DNA of 64,000 nucleotides from Prochlorococcus sp. AG-402-K14 (lineage in GTDB: Bacteria; Cyanobacteriota; Cyanobacteriia; PCC-6307; Cyanobiaceae), in the NCBI GenBank assembly GCA_003216815.1, contig QCIG01000004.1:1-64000 (forward strand), read 5' to 3'. The notes below the pieces were generated by a model. It searched no databases. It was given only the letters and a program-made list of their open reading frames with translations, and was not told where the DNA came from. Of the stretch, positions 17,661 to 27,345 are shown piece after piece (the stretch's first letter is position 1; every line of letters begins with the position of its first letter). Position numbers and translations under genes: made by a program.

Positions 17661-18116
17661 TTATTCTGGGTTTAGTTCCCCCTCAAAAATCAGTGGGAAA
17701 GGATTTCCATTTTTTTCACCAGTTTCCTTTCTGGCAATCTTTTCGAAATCCTGCTGTACAAGGTTGACTTCTGACTGTGAGATGTTTTTCCAAACTTCTC
17801 TTGACTCCCAACCGATCAATAATGTTGCTTCTTCAACTTTAGGATCCCAAAAAAGTTGGCGTCCCAAAAAACCATCTTGTTTTAATAACCATGGTTCCCA
17901 ACTACCCTCTTCGGCTTTCAACCAAGCATTTTTAAATTTTTTCGGGACATCAAGCTTAAGGTGCTCGACAATAGAGTCCTTTGGAAGATTTAGTTTAAAA
18001 GAAGACTCAGCTTGAATGTTTTTCACGTTTCCAAAAAAGGACAATAGAAGCATCAAAATAATTAAAAGAAAACTAAATGTTTTTTCAATAAAGAATTTTT
18101 TCCTACTGGTTCTCAT
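17661..18116 (-). CDS. TIGR03792-family exported protein
   Basis: 151 residues. A basic N-terminus and hydrophobic segment (about 13-35, ending IQA) form a probable signal peptide. The mature part contains [20 protein letters not shown] and [20 protein letters not shown], the hallmark of a cyanobacterial family (TIGR03792) with an ABM-like ferredoxin fold. Function unknown. Overlaps the end of ispF by 14 bases; operon ispF, this gene, larB. Confidence 0.75.
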   Translation of the reverse strand: MRTSRKKFFIEKTFSFLLIILMLLLSFFGNVKNIQAESSFKLNLPKDSIVEHLKLDVPKKFKNAWLKAEEGSWEPWLLKQDGFLGRQLFWDPKVEEATLLIGWESREVWKNISQSEVNLVQQDFEKIARKETGEKNGNPFPLIFEGELNPE

Positions 18117-18612
18117 TTTTTCTCATCAACACAACTGCATGACAAGATATACCTTCCTCTCTCCCCTCAGCACCTAATTTCTCATTTGTAGTTGCTTTGA
18201 CTCCAATATCATTAATATTCACTCCTATTTTTTTTGATATGTTCTCCTTCATTAAGTCAATATAAGGTTTTAATTTTGGCCTTTCAGCAACAATAACTGA
18301 ATCAATATTTTGTACATGCCAACCTTTTTTCTCAATTATTTGAATAACCTTTTCAAGAAGAATCAAACTATCTGCATTTTTCCATTGAGGGTCATCTGGA
18401 GGGAAATACTTCCCAATATCTCCAAGAGATAAAGCCCCTAAAATTGCATCCATAATTGCATGAGTAAGAACATCTGCATCACTATGTCCATCAAGGCCTA
18501 ATCCTTCAGGATGTTTTAAATTGACACCTCCAAGAATTAGGGGACGGCCCGGCACCAAGCGGTGCATATCATAGCCGTTGCCGATCCGGAGCTGAGGGGA
18601 ATTATCAATCAT
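18103..18612 (-). CDS. ispF: 2-C-methyl-D-erythritol 2,4-cyclodiphosphate synthase
   Basis: Fifth enzyme of the MEP isoprenoid pathway feeding carotenoids, phytol and quinones. Metal ligands Asp15 and His17 (GYDMHRL) and His51 ([10 protein letters not shown]), plus [12 protein letters not shown], are intact. 169 residues, normal length. First gene of the minus-strand group continuing into the TIGR03792 gene and larB. Confidence 0.95.
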   Translation of the reverse strand: MIDNSPQLRIGNGYDMHRLVPGRPLILGGVNLKHPEGLGLDGHSDADVLTHAIMDAILGALSLGDIGKYFPPDDPQWKNADSLILLEKVIQIIEKKGWHVQNIDSVIVAERPKLKPYIDLMKENISKKIGVNINDIGVKATTNEKLGAEGREEGISCHAVVLMRKNENQ

Positions 18613-18829
18613 ACCAATCGATCTCGAGAGAGGATTTTCGACCTGAGACTCATCTTTGATTCAATTACATAAGTTTATGAACAACTTAATTAATAGGATG
18701 TGTCATTCAATTTCATCATAGTTCAAATCCGAACGAACGTAAGTTGATTTATATACAAGCAATTTAAAACCTAATGTTATAGTCAAATTTCAAATACTTA
18801 CTAATATTTTCTTCAAAGAAGTGAAAACA

Positions 18830-18991
18830 ATGATTTTTATACCTGCCAGAATGAAAAGTTCCAGATTCCCTGGAAAACCTTTGGCACCTATAGATGGTAT
18901 TCCTATGGTCGTACACTGTGCAAGAAATGCAATTAAGACTGGATTGGAAGTATATGTATGTACAGATTCAAAAGAAATAGATTATCTTTGA
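18830..18991 (+). pseudogene. Truncated kdsB remnant (CMP-KDO synthetase N-terminus)
   Basis: ATG at 18830 to TGA at 18991 gives 53 residues beginning MIFIPARMKSSRFPGKPLAP and continuing IDGIPMVVHCARNA, then VYVCTDSKEI. This is the nucleotide-binding N-terminus of 3-deoxy-manno-octulosonate cytidylyltransferase, a protein of about 250 residues. The rest is absent: sequence after the stop is A/T-rich and non-homologous. It lies alone between ispF and trmD, which suggests decay of an LPS gene. A working short protein is unlikely. Confidence 0.75.
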
Positions 18992-19108
18992 GAAAAACTT
19001 ATTAAATAAAAATTGTTTGAATTTAATTGATTCTCTTTTTGTGACCTATCTGTGACGCTCTTTTCTAAGCACAGATTTCTTTAGATGTTAGTCATAGCTG
19101 GAATCTGT

Positions 19109-19888
19109 TCACCAATCTGGGTAACATTCGTATTCTTTGCCCATTAGTAAGCTCTCTTCAGCTTTTAATAATGAACTCCTTTGATCGAATGACAATTTGT
19201 CGAGCTTCCAGAGTTCATATAAATCTGGTCTACGTAACTGGGTTCTGATTTCTCTTTGCTTCTTTCTCCATTCTTTAATTAATTTATGGTTTCCACTTAG
19301 AAGGATATCAGGAACTTTCAAACCTCTGAAATCTGATGGTCGTGTGTATTGAGGATGTTCTAAAAGAAACTCATTATGGCTTTCTTCTCTCAAAGATTCC
19401 ACACTGCCAAGAGTTCCAGGTAATAGGCGTACTATTCCATTAATAATAGTTATTGCAGGTATTTCTCCCCCAGTAAGAACAAAGTCTCCAACTGATATCT
19501 CTTCATCCGCTAAAGACCTAATCCTCTCATCAAAGCCTTCATAGCTACCACATAGCAATATGAGTTGATCTTCTTTTGACCATCTGTAAAAGTCAGATTG
19601 AGATATTTTTCTACCTTGTGGGGTCATCAAAATCACTCTTCTTTTTTTGAACTTAGGGATTTGCTCAAATACAGAAAAATAGGGTTCTGGCTTTAAGACC
19701 ATTCCAGAACCTCCCCCGTATGGCTCATCATCAACTTTTCGATAATTATCTATTGCATATTCACGTGGGTTATGTGTATGAATAGATGCTATTTCCTTTT
19801 CAAATGACTTTTTTATAATTCCATGATTAAAAAAACTATTAAAAGCTTCTGGGAAAAGACTTACTACATCGAACCTCAATTTACACAT
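19109..19888 (-). CDS. trmD: tRNA (guanine37-N1)-methyltransferase
   Basis: Methylates G37 next to the anticodon to prevent frameshifting. 259 residues with the trefoil-knot SAM site LLCGSYEGFDERI and SVGDFVLTGGEIPA, plus GSGMVLKPEPYF. ATG start. Encoded five bases after era on the same strand, so probably co-transcribed. Confidence 0.96.
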   Translation of the reverse strand: MCKLRFDVVSLFPEAFNSFFNHGIIKKSFEKEIASIHTHNPREYAIDNYRKVDDEPYGGGSGMVLKPEPYFSVFEQIPKFKKRRVILMTPQGRKISQSDFYRWSKEDQLILLCGSYEGFDERIRSLADEEISVGDFVLTGGEIPAITIINGIVRLLPGTLGSVESLREESHNEFLLEHPQYTRPSDFRGLKVPDILLSGNHKLIKEWRKKQREIRTQLRRPDLYELWKLDKLSFDQRSSLLKAEESLLMGKEYECYPDW

Positions 19889-19893
19889 ATAAA

Positions 19894-20835
19894 CTAACTC
19901 CCTTCATAACCAAAACTATTAAGCCTAGAAGATTTACTTCTCCAATCAGGCTCCACTTTAACAAATAATTCCAAATAGACATTTCCATTAATTAAAGTTT
20001 GAATTTGCAATCTTGATTCCTTGCCAATTTTTTTCAACATGCTTCCACCTTTACCAATTAAAATTCCTTTTTGACTTTTTTTCTCAACACAAATAGTTGC
20101 AAGAATTCCTATTCTTGAATTCTGATTAGATTTTTTCTTCGAAGGTATGTTTTCAATTTTATCAATAGTCACTGCGACACTATGAGGAACTTCTTCGCGT
20201 GTATTTATTAAAACTTGTTCTCTTATAAATTCAGCCATTAAAAATTCCTCAGGCTGGTCACAAGTTATATGACTTGGATACAACTGAGGTCCAAAAGGTA
20301 TTCTTTCTTCTATTTCATTAATCAAATCATTACATGCCTCTCCTGTACGGGCACTGCAACAAAAAATTGGCCAATTTATGCCCTCAAAAAATTCAAAATA
20401 TTCTCTCTTTCTCTCTGTAAATTGACTTGACTCTAAAAGATCCCATTTATTTAAAGCAACAATCACAGGGATTTTTAAATTCTTGATCAAATTAAAAATA
20501 AATGCGTCACCCCTTCCGGGAGAATGGTTGGCTTCAAAAATAACTAAAACTGCATCGACCTCTCCGATTGACCTCTTAGCACTCTGCACCAGTCTTTCAC
20601 CTAATAAATGATGTGGTTTATGAATTCCAGGAGTATCAACAAAAATAATTTGAGATTTTTCCTTTGTTAGTATTACTTTTAATCTATTTCTAGTGGTTTG
20701 AGCAATAGGGGATGTAATTGCTATTTTTTCACCAATAAATTTGTTAATTAAAGATGATTTACCTACATTAGGTCTGCCTATTAATGCAATAAATCCTGAC
20801 CTAAAGTTTTCTTGATTTAAATCTCTCAAAGACAT
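19894..20835 (-). CDS. era: GTPase Era
   Basis: Ribosome-assembly GTPase that binds the 3' end of 16S rRNA. G1 GRPNVGKS (20-27), G3 DTPG (67-70) and G4 NKWD (129-132) are present. The C-terminal KH domain has the GKGGSMLKKIG loop. 313 residues, normal. Upstream of trmD in the same direction and divergent from the 170-aa gene. Confidence 0.96.
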   Translation of the reverse strand: MSLRDLNQENFRSGFIALIGRPNVGKSSLINKFIGEKIAITSPIAQTTRNRLKVILTKEKSQIIFVDTPGIHKPHHLLGERLVQSAKRSIGEVDAVLVIFEANHSPGRGDAFIFNLIKNLKIPVIVALNKWDLLESSQFTERKREYFEFFEGINWPIFCCSARTGEACNDLINEIEERIPFGPQLYPSHITCDQPEEFLMAEFIREQVLINTREEVPHSVAVTIDKIENIPSKKKSNQNSRIGILATICVEKKSQKGILIGKGGSMLKKIGKESRLQIQTLINGNVYLELFVKVEPDWRSKSSRLNSFGYEGS

Positions 20836-20884
20836 TTACTCTCTCTTCGATTATCTATCCTTACTCTAAAAGTGTAATAAAACC

Positions 20885-21397
20885 ATGAATGATCAGAAAC
20901 CAACTTTTAAGCAAGCCATGAACGCAACAATGATATGGTGCAAAAGTTGGGAAAATGATGAAATAAGTGACGAAGTTATTGCTGATCGAATTAGCGAGCT
21001 AATTAAAACAGTTGAGGGGGCAAGAGGTTTTTTTGTAGTTAGTCTCTCAATAGATTGTCCTTTGATGGATAGATTTCCTGATGCTTTAATTTTCCAATTA
21101 AGAAGTTGTGGTGAAATTGTTGTTGACTTAATCGTAAAAAATCTTGCCATGAGCTCAGCAATGGTAATCGCTCATCGAGAAAATAGTGATCCTCAAGAAT
21201 TTCAATCAGAGAGAATAAAAATTCGCTGCATTGAGTTACTTAAATTACTGGATTCAAATAAGGTAAAAAAACGTTTAGATGTTTTACTTGAAGCAACAAA
21301 AGGAAATGGAAAAGATTTGAGATTTCTTAATAAATGGGGGTATAATAATAAACAAATAAACGCAATATCAGAGAGTATTTATAAGGTCGCGACATAA
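20885..21397 (+). CDS. Conserved hypothetical protein, 170 aa
   Basis: Soluble, mixed alpha/beta protein with no signal or membrane segment. Notable segments are FKQAMNATMIWCKSWENDEI at the start, GARGFFVVSLSIDCPLMDRF in the middle and KDLRFLNKWGYNNKQINAIS near the end. It looks like a cyanobacterial family, but I cannot name a domain. It is divergent from era and ends in a strong terminator. Confidence 0.7.
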   Translation: MNDQKPTFKQAMNATMIWCKSWENDEISDEVIADRISELIKTVEGARGFFVVSLSIDCPLMDRFPDALIFQLRSCGEIVVDLIVKNLAMSSAMVIAHRENSDPQEFQSERIKIRCIELLKLLDSNKVKKRLDVLLEATKGNGKDLRFLNKWGYNNKQINAISESIYKVAT

Positions 21398-21423
21398 AAA
21401 AAGAGCCTTTCGGCTCTTTTTTT
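21396..21423. terminator. Strong bidirectional intrinsic terminator
   Basis: AAGAGCC (21401-21407), loop TTTC, GGCTCTT (21412-21418), with an A-run on the left and a T-run on the right. It works in both directions for the converging 170-aa gene and the Bax-inhibitor-like gene. It begins at the stop codon of the former. Confidence 0.9.
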
Positions 21424-21439
21424 ATCTTGAGTTAAAGAA

Positions 21440-22177
21440 TTAATCTCTTCTTCCACCGCCCTGAAGAGCAATAATCAAACGAAGAACAAAAACAAATAAA
21501 TTTATATAAGTTAAGTACATCCCCAATGCCCCTGCTAAATATTGTTCATCGTTATATCTCCTTGGCATTGTATAGAAATCTACGAATGACATTGCAACAA
21601 AAAGTACCGTTCCAAAGCCAGCAATCATTAATTCAAATCCACTTCCTCCGAACATACCTGGAGCAAAAAAACCTCCAATAAATTGGAAAACCATTGCAAT
21701 AATCAACCCAAGCAACCCAAGGCCCACTGCACCTTGCAAAGCTTGGCCAACGTTATCACTCATTTTCCTACCAACTGAAGATGCAATCACAAAAGTGATC
21801 CCAGTAGCGAATACAGCAGTTCCTATCGCTCCCATTCCTGCAACTTGAATAGCTAGTCCAACAATCCCACTAAGAGTGAAACCAGTAAGCAAGCTAAATC
21901 CAGTCAAGAGTGGAAGAGCTTTAGAATTATTTGCATTGTTGGCAGCACTGCTTGCCATGAAGAATAGAACTATCTCGGCAATAAAGGCCACGATAAATAA
22001 CGGGCCGAATATAGGATTATTAGTTACCTGTAAGGAAAGTCCACCTAGGACACCTAATCCAGTTAAGGCCATACCTCCGCCCACATAAGGCAGAGCTTTG
22101 TTTACTACATTTGGACCAATAAGTGCACTTGATTGTGCTTCACGAATAGCCTGTTGGAAATTGCTGTTTGCTGGCAT
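21440..22177 (-). CDS. Bax inhibitor-1/YccA-family membrane protein
   Basis: 245 residues with six or seven membrane helices, small-residue rich (GGGMALTGLGVLGGLSLQV, GAIGTAVFATGITFVIASSV), and the family's typical middle and C-terminal pattern FVAMSFVDFYTMPRRYNDEQ. Bacterial relatives are linked to calcium leak and to FtsH-mediated quality control; the role here is unknown. Integral membrane, probably plasma membrane. Confidence 0.85.
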   Translation of the reverse strand: MPANSNFQQAIREAQSSALIGPNVVNKALPYVGGGMALTGLGVLGGLSLQVTNNPIFGPLFIVAFIAEIVLFFMASSAANNANNSKALPLLTGFSLLTGFTLSGIVGLAIQVAGMGAIGTAVFATGITFVIASSVGRKMSDNVGQALQGAVGLGLLGLIIAMVFQFIGGFFAPGMFGGSGFELMIAGFGTVLFVAMSFVDFYTMPRRYNDEQYLAGALGMYLTYINLFVFVLRLIIALQGGGRRD

Positions 22178-22256
22178 AACGCACCAGATAATTAATTATT
22201 ACTGCCTACTTTGACACAAATAAAAAAAGTTTTCAGAAATGTGAATGCGGATCACC

Positions 22257-23234
22257 CTATCGTCTTCTTTTATCTAGTTCTGCATAAGCATCAACCACAC
22301 TTTGAACTAATGGATGTCTTACTACATCTGCAGAGGTAAGTCTGCATACTGAAATCCCATCAACCTTTTCGAGTAAATCTGCCGCTTCAATAAGTCCACT
22401 TACCTGCCCGAATGGCAAGTCTACTTGGGTTATATCTCCAGTTACGACCATTCTTGATCTCTCACCAAGCCTTGTAAGCACCATTCTCATTTGAGCTTGG
22501 GTCGTATTTTGAGCTTCATCTAGTATCACAAAAGATTCTTCTAGCGTCCTCCCTCGCATATAAGCCAAAGGAGCAACCTCAATCACATTTTTCTCTATTA
22601 ATAAATTAGTTTTTTCTTGTCCAAGTAAAGAATGAAGTGAATCATATAAAGGTCTCAAATAAGGATCTACCTTTTGCTGAAGATCTCCTGGCAAAAAACC
22701 CAATCTTTCTCCAGCTTCAACTGCAGGTCTAGTCAAAATAATTTTCTCAATTTTTCTATCTGTAAGCATTCGCACAGCTAATAAAGTTGCTAAGAATGTC
22801 TTACCTGTTCCTGCTGGACCTAAAGCAAAGGTAAGATCATTTTTTTCCATTTCTTCTACATAAATTTTTTGTCTAATTGTTCTTGGTCTTAAAAGATTTC
22901 CTCTTTGACTTCTAGCTAAAACTTTATTTGTAGATGACGCATAATCATTTTTTTTTCCATTATCCAATGCTCCAGCCGCGGCATGTAAATCAACAGCTGA
23001 GACAATTTGTCCGTCTTGCCAAATTGGTCTAACTAATTCAACAATTGCTGCAGCTCTCTCTAATTGACAAGAGTTTCCTTTAATTTCTAGTTGTAGCCCC
23101 CTTAATGCAAAAGTAGCACCAGTAAGACTTTCCAATCTATGTAGCGTTGCCTGGCCAGTTCCTGACAAAGCAGTAGCAGCATCAGAGTCAGGCAGATCAA
23201 TACAAAAGCGACCTTCAGTGGTTGCTTCAGACAT
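22257..23234 (-). CDS. phoH: PhoH-like ATPase
   Basis: 325 residues. An N-terminal KH-like segment (about 20-90) precedes the ATPase, with Walker A GPAGTGKT (139-146) and Walker B FVILDEAQNT further on, then TGDITQVDLP. PhoH/YbeZ proteins act with YbeY in rRNA maturation and RNA decay; phosphate control, the source of the name, is uncertain here. Downstream of rpsP on the same strand. Confidence 0.92.
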   Translation of the reverse strand: MSEATTEGRFCIDLPDSDAATALSGTGQATLHRLESLTGATFALRGLQLEIKGNSCQLERAAAIVELVRPIWQDGQIVSAVDLHAAAGALDNGKKNDYASSTNKVLARSQRGNLLRPRTIRQKIYVEEMEKNDLTFALGPAGTGKTFLATLLAVRMLTDRKIEKIILTRPAVEAGERLGFLPGDLQQKVDPYLRPLYDSLHSLLGQEKTNLLIEKNVIEVAPLAYMRGRTLEESFVILDEAQNTTQAQMRMVLTRLGERSRMVVTGDITQVDLPFGQVSGLIEAADLLEKVDGISVCRLTSADVVRHPLVQSVVDAYAELDKRRR

Positions 23235-23272
23235 AAATTTTCTTGAAGTTATTGATATTCATCTAAAACTTC

Positions 23273-23605
23273 TTATTCAGAAGTTTCGGATGCAGGTGCA
23301 TCTTTTTTCTTTGCCAATCTCTCTTCCTCTTGTTTTTGCTTACCTATTACTTCAGCTGGCCGAACTTTCTTTTCAAGGATTCCTCCTTTTTCTAATAAAG
23401 TCCTAACAGCATTTGTAGGCTGTGCGCCCTGACCAAGTCGAATTCTCAAGGCCTCAGTATCTAGTCTCGTTTCTTTGGTTCTTGGATTGTAAAAGCCTAA
23501 TTCCTGAAGGGGGCGACCATCTCGCCTTGATGTGCTATTACAGGCAACTAGACGAAAACTGGATTCACGCTTTTTACCAAACCGCTTTAGGCGGAGCTTG
23601 ATCAT
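23273..23605 (-). CDS. rpsP: 30S ribosomal protein S16
   Basis: Small-subunit assembly protein. The core is [20 protein letters not shown] followed by [14 protein letters not shown]; the C-terminal tail is basic/acidic and low-complexity ([14 protein letters not shown]), giving 110 residues, longer than the ~80 of E. coli as is usual in cyanobacteria. Lies between ffh and phoH on one strand. Confidence 0.96.
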   Translation of the reverse strand: MIKLRLKRFGKKRESSFRLVACNSTSRRDGRPLQELGFYNPRTKETRLDTEALRIRLGQGAQPTNAVRTLLEKGGILEKKVRPAEVIGKQKQEEERLAKKKDAPASETSE

Positions 23606-23692
23606 CTTCGATTTATTTGTAAGTGGATTGAACTCAAAGGTTCTTCAATTTAATAATACTCCAATGAGGTTTGATTTCGCCTTTTGGTATCT

Positions 23693-25156
23693 CTAAAGGT
23701 CACCAAAACCTTTCTTTTTTCTTATTGGTCGCTTTCTTCGAGGAGCTGCACCAGGGACTCCTCTTCCTTTTCTCGACTGATTTGGATTAGCGCCTAAAGA
23801 AGGCATCCCAGAAAGTTCTCCCATACCAGGAAGGCCTCCTCCCATACCAGGAAGACCTCCTCCAGTTGACATCTGCTTCATTAAGCCTCGCATCCTCTGG
23901 AAATCTGAAAGAACTTTATCCACATCTGCCGGTTGATGGCCGCTTCCTTTTGCAACTCTTCGACGTCTTGATGGTTGTGCTGCCAATAATTCAGGCTTAA
24001 TCCTTTCATCAGATGTCATTGAACCAATCATTGCTTCAATTTTTTTAAGTTGATCTTCTCCACTTTTAATCATTCCATCATCAATTTTATTCATCCCAGG
24101 AATCATTTTTAACAATCCTCCTAAAGAGCCCATTCTCTTAATCATCCTCATCTGCTTGACAAAATCTGAGAAATCAAAAGTTGCTTCTTGAAGCTTTTTT
24201 TGCATGACTTCTGCATCAGCTATCTCTACCTCTTTCTGTGCTTTTTCAACAAGTGTTAAAACATCGCCCATCCCCAAAATTCTGCTTGCCATCCTTTCGG
24301 GATAAAAAGGTTGTAATGCCTCAACTTTTTCTCCAGTACCTATAAATTTGATTGGTTTTCCACTTATTTTTCTAATTGAAAGAGCAGCGCCACCTCTTGA
24401 ATCTCCATCAAGCTTCGTAAGGACAGCTCCTGTTATCCCAACTTTTTCATGAAAACTTCTCGTAATATCTGCGGCCTCTTGGCCAATCATTGAATCAACT
24501 ACCAACAAAACCTCATCAGGTTGGACGGCCTCTTTGATACGAACCATCTCGCCCATCATTTCTGTATCTATTTGAAGTCGCCCAGCAGTATCCACAAGAA
24601 CAGTATCAAATCCTTCTTCCCTAGCTTTTTCCAATCCTTTTCTAGCAATCTCCTCAGGATTCAAGTTGGAACCTAGATTTAAAACTGTTACATCAATTTG
24701 ATTCCCTAAAGTTACTAATTGATCAATAGCTGCTGGTCTGTATGTATCAGCTGCAACTAATAATGGCTTTTGATTTTTTTCTTTAAGAAGCAACCCAAGT
24801 TTTGCTGTGGCTGTAGTTTTTCCTGCCCCCTGAAGTCCAGCCATCAAAATAACAGTTGGTTTTTCCTTTGAATTTGCCAAGGGATCATTCTCCCCCCCCA
24901 TGACATTCACAAGTTGCTCATGAACTACTTGAATGAATTTCTGTCCTGGGTTAATACCTCTGACAACTTCTGTACCAATAGCCTTTACTCTTACTTCTTC
25001 AATAAATTCTTTTACTACAGATAAACTTACATCTGCTTCTAATAGAGCTCGTCTGACCTGCTTGAGAGCTTCATCAACGTTTTCCTCTGAAATCTTGGCC
25101 TCACCCTTAAATGCCTTTACAGCATCTTCAAATTGATTTGTTAGTTCTTCAAACAT
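23693..25156 (-). CDS. ffh: Signal recognition particle protein Ffh
   Basis: GTPase that delivers nascent membrane proteins to the translocon. N domain (1 to about 95), P-loop GLQGAGKTT (107-115), DTAGR and TKLDGDSRGG in the G domain, then the Met-rich M domain (QMRMIKRMGSLGGLLKMIPG). The tail has tandem Gly-Leu-Pro-Gly-Met repeats (GGGLPGMGGGLPGMG) and a basic end. 487 aa. Its RNA partner is encoded at 50959-51052. Confidence 0.96.
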   Translation of the reverse strand: MFEELTNQFEDAVKAFKGEAKISEENVDEALKQVRRALLEADVSLSVVKEFIEEVRVKAIGTEVVRGINPGQKFIQVVHEQLVNVMGGENDPLANSKEKPTVILMAGLQGAGKTTATAKLGLLLKEKNQKPLLVAADTYRPAAIDQLVTLGNQIDVTVLNLGSNLNPEEIARKGLEKAREEGFDTVLVDTAGRLQIDTEMMGEMVRIKEAVQPDEVLLVVDSMIGQEAADITRSFHEKVGITGAVLTKLDGDSRGGAALSIRKISGKPIKFIGTGEKVEALQPFYPERMASRILGMGDVLTLVEKAQKEVEIADAEVMQKKLQEATFDFSDFVKQMRMIKRMGSLGGLLKMIPGMNKIDDGMIKSGEDQLKKIEAMIGSMTSDERIKPELLAAQPSRRRRVAKGSGHQPADVDKVLSDFQRMRGLMKQMSTGGGLPGMGGGLPGMGELSGMPSLGANPNQSRKGRGVPGAAPRRKRPIRKKKGFGDL

Positions 25157-25195
25157 TTTCTTAGAGCTACAGAATTAATTTAAAAAATTATTTTT

Positions 25196-27250
25196 TTAAT
25201 TTCCACTAATATAATCAACTACCTGCCAAATATTTTTATTCTTACCTATAATATATTTCACTTTAAGAGAAGGAATGACTGTTTCGGACAATATTTCACC
25301 TGTAGAACTAATTCTTTTATCTTTATAATTCAATTCAACATCTGCTGCGATTCTATTATTTGATCTTTGAACAATATTGATTGTAGTTATATTTGCATCA
25401 ATAACCTGACTTTGACTCAATAATTTATCTTTTTTTCTTTGATTAATAACTCTTTTAAAAAGAGATGGTCTAGCCACATCAATAAGAATATCACTTTCCA
25501 ATCCTTTCAAAATATCAGCTTTCCCCTTCAACCATGATTTAATAAGAAATTCAATTTCCAGATCCGAAGGCACAACAGAAATCAAAGGAATTGATTTATA
25601 AACATCGAACCTTTCATTATTAATTAACATTTCATTAGATCGATTATTTTTAGCTTTAATGTCGCCTTCTTTACTAATTTCGGAGCTAGGAACATTATTT
25701 AAATTGTTATTCTCAGATGATTTTCTCTGTGTAAGTATTCCTAAACTTGTTCCAACAATAAATAATCCAAAAAATGCTATAAAACTAGTATAAATTGGTC
25801 GTTTTAATATATAAGATTTAAAATTTGAGTTAGTTATCTTTGCAAATATTGAATTATATTTAGAAATTAACTTTTTAATTAAATCAAGTCTTAATAAAGC
25901 TTCTTTACTTTTTAATCTAGGTTTGGAAGGATTTTCTTTAAAAATTTCATCCACAACTCCTCCTGGCATTTGCAAATTGGCCTCTCCATCTATGGCATTA
26001 GAGGAATTGTTCTCTATTTGTTGTTCAGGACCTAAAGAAGATAAGAATGAAAAACCTGCCTTTGCAATTCCTAATGCTCCTTTTGTTTCCAATTGCTCTA
26101 CATATTCTTGTACTGCTCCAGAGGCGAACCACTCATCAAGATTTACATTTTGTGTTTCAACGTCACTAAAACCAACCAAAACATCTTTTTTCAACCAATT
26201 TCGACAATAATCACACAGGGCTCCCAGCGTTTCACCAGGATAATTATTTAACCAATCTTTTAATTTTTCATCTGAACTACTTCTAAAACGAGATTCAGCT
26301 TGTTTTATATCGCCTAATAAGAGGTCAAGGCATCCAATTAATGGCATTGCATCAAAACCATTAATGTTGATATTTCGAAGATATTTACGAGCCTCTTGCA
26401 TGAGTTCTGGATTCCTATAGCAGAAGCCAGATGCAATTAAAGAGAACGCGGCAAGAAATCCTGCATCTTCTGATCCCCTTCTATACCAATTTATGTAAAG
26501 TTTTGACTGTTCTTTTGCAGTCAAAAATTTCCTAATTTGAAGGAAAAACAACTCAAAATCATTTTGATTTAATCCTCCTATTTTTTCTGAATTTCTTTTC
26601 CCTTCAAGTCCACCCCTTTTATTAACAAAATCCTCCAATAGCCTCAAACCTTCCTGATGAGACTTTTCATCAGCTTTATCTCTACTTAATAAGTCGAGAA
26701 TTCTATATGGAAGTAAAGTTTCTAAATCAGATTCAAGAGTTTTTCTTTCTTCTACAAGCTTTCCCATTCTTTGCAGTAGCTGTATACCTTCCTGAAGCAA
26801 CTCTGCACCTGAGGCATATCTTCTACATGACTGCTCATCAATAGATGCATCTCTACAAGACAAGGCTGCAATTAATGTCAAATCAGACTCTCTGCCACTA
26901 CCCAAAGCAGGGGCTTGTGGTGGTTGCAATGCTTTTTTTGCAAGCTTAAAAGCTTGCAAAGAAGCATTTGATTCCCAGAGAAGAAGTAAACCGGCAACTT
27001 CTCGATTTGAAGACAAATCAAGCCCAGAAGAGCCCTCAATAAGAGCAAGCTCGTAAGATTGACGCTGACTGGGATTAGACAGAAGATCTGCAGAAAGTCT
27101 TAGAAGCTCAGATCGCTGAGCTAAAACTTCGAAAGTAAATCCTTGCTTGGGAGGACGATCTAGTCTTAACTGAAAAGCCCGTAAGACTTCTTCAGCATTT
27201 GCAGCAGGGCTAACCCCCAATAAGCGAAAATGATCAATAGGTAATTCCAA
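25196..27250 (-). CDS. ARC6/Ftn2-like cell-division protein
   Basis: 684 residues. A J-domain-like N-terminus (LPIDHFRLLGVSPAANAEEV) precedes a long helical repeat region. One membrane helix lies near 490-510 (SFIAFFGLFIVGTSLGIL), and the C-terminal IMS-type domain (about 565-684) ends IGKNKNIWQVVDYISG. This architecture matches cyanobacterial Ftn2/ZipN and plant ARC6, which tether FtsZ rings to the membrane; ftsZ is in this window. The body carries an internal hairpin at 26928-26968. The assignment is by architecture. Confidence 0.82.
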   Translation of the reverse strand: MELPIDHFRLLGVSPAANAEEVLRAFQLRLDRPPKQGFTFEVLAQRSELLRLSADLLSNPSQRQSYELALIEGSSGLDLSSNREVAGLLLLWESNASLQAFKLAKKALQPPQAPALGSGRESDLTLIAALSCRDASIDEQSCRRYASGAELLQEGIQLLQRMGKLVEERKTLESDLETLLPYRILDLLSRDKADEKSHQEGLRLLEDFVNKRGGLEGKRNSEKIGGLNQNDFELFFLQIRKFLTAKEQSKLYINWYRRGSEDAGFLAAFSLIASGFCYRNPELMQEARKYLRNININGFDAMPLIGCLDLLLGDIKQAESRFRSSSDEKLKDWLNNYPGETLGALCDYCRNWLKKDVLVGFSDVETQNVNLDEWFASGAVQEYVEQLETKGALGIAKAGFSFLSSLGPEQQIENNSSNAIDGEANLQMPGGVVDEIFKENPSKPRLKSKEALLRLDLIKKLISKYNSIFAKITNSNFKSYILKRPIYTSFIAFFGLFIVGTSLGILTQRKSSENNNLNNVPSSEISKEGDIKAKNNRSNEMLINNERFDVYKSIPLISVVPSDLEIEFLIKSWLKGKADILKGLESDILIDVARPSLFKRVINQRKKDKLLSQSQVIDANITTINIVQRSNNRIAADVELNYKDKRISSTGEILSETVIPSLKVKYIIGKNKNIWQVVDYISGN
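26928..26968. repeat. Hairpin inside the ARC6-like gene
   Basis: TTTGCAAGCTT (26937-26947) pairs perfectly with 26950-26960 around two bases. Pairing extends outward with one bulge and one mismatch to about 20 bp (AATGC... against ...GCATT). It encodes part of the QAFKLAKKAL segment. Confidence 0.7.
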
Positions 27251-27345
27251 TCGCTGCTAGGTAATTAGAAAAAAGCTCTAGGCATCGTAAGGGGTTTTAA
27301 CCATTTTGCATCCATTGACGCTTAAAGTCTAAAAAGGATTGATAC

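Noticed and set aside
18718-18740. tRNA T-arm-like sequence (GTTCAAATCCGAAC), considered as an integration-site remnant by the kdsB fragment
   Set aside because: The flanking bases do not pair as a T-stem and no rest of a tRNA is found.
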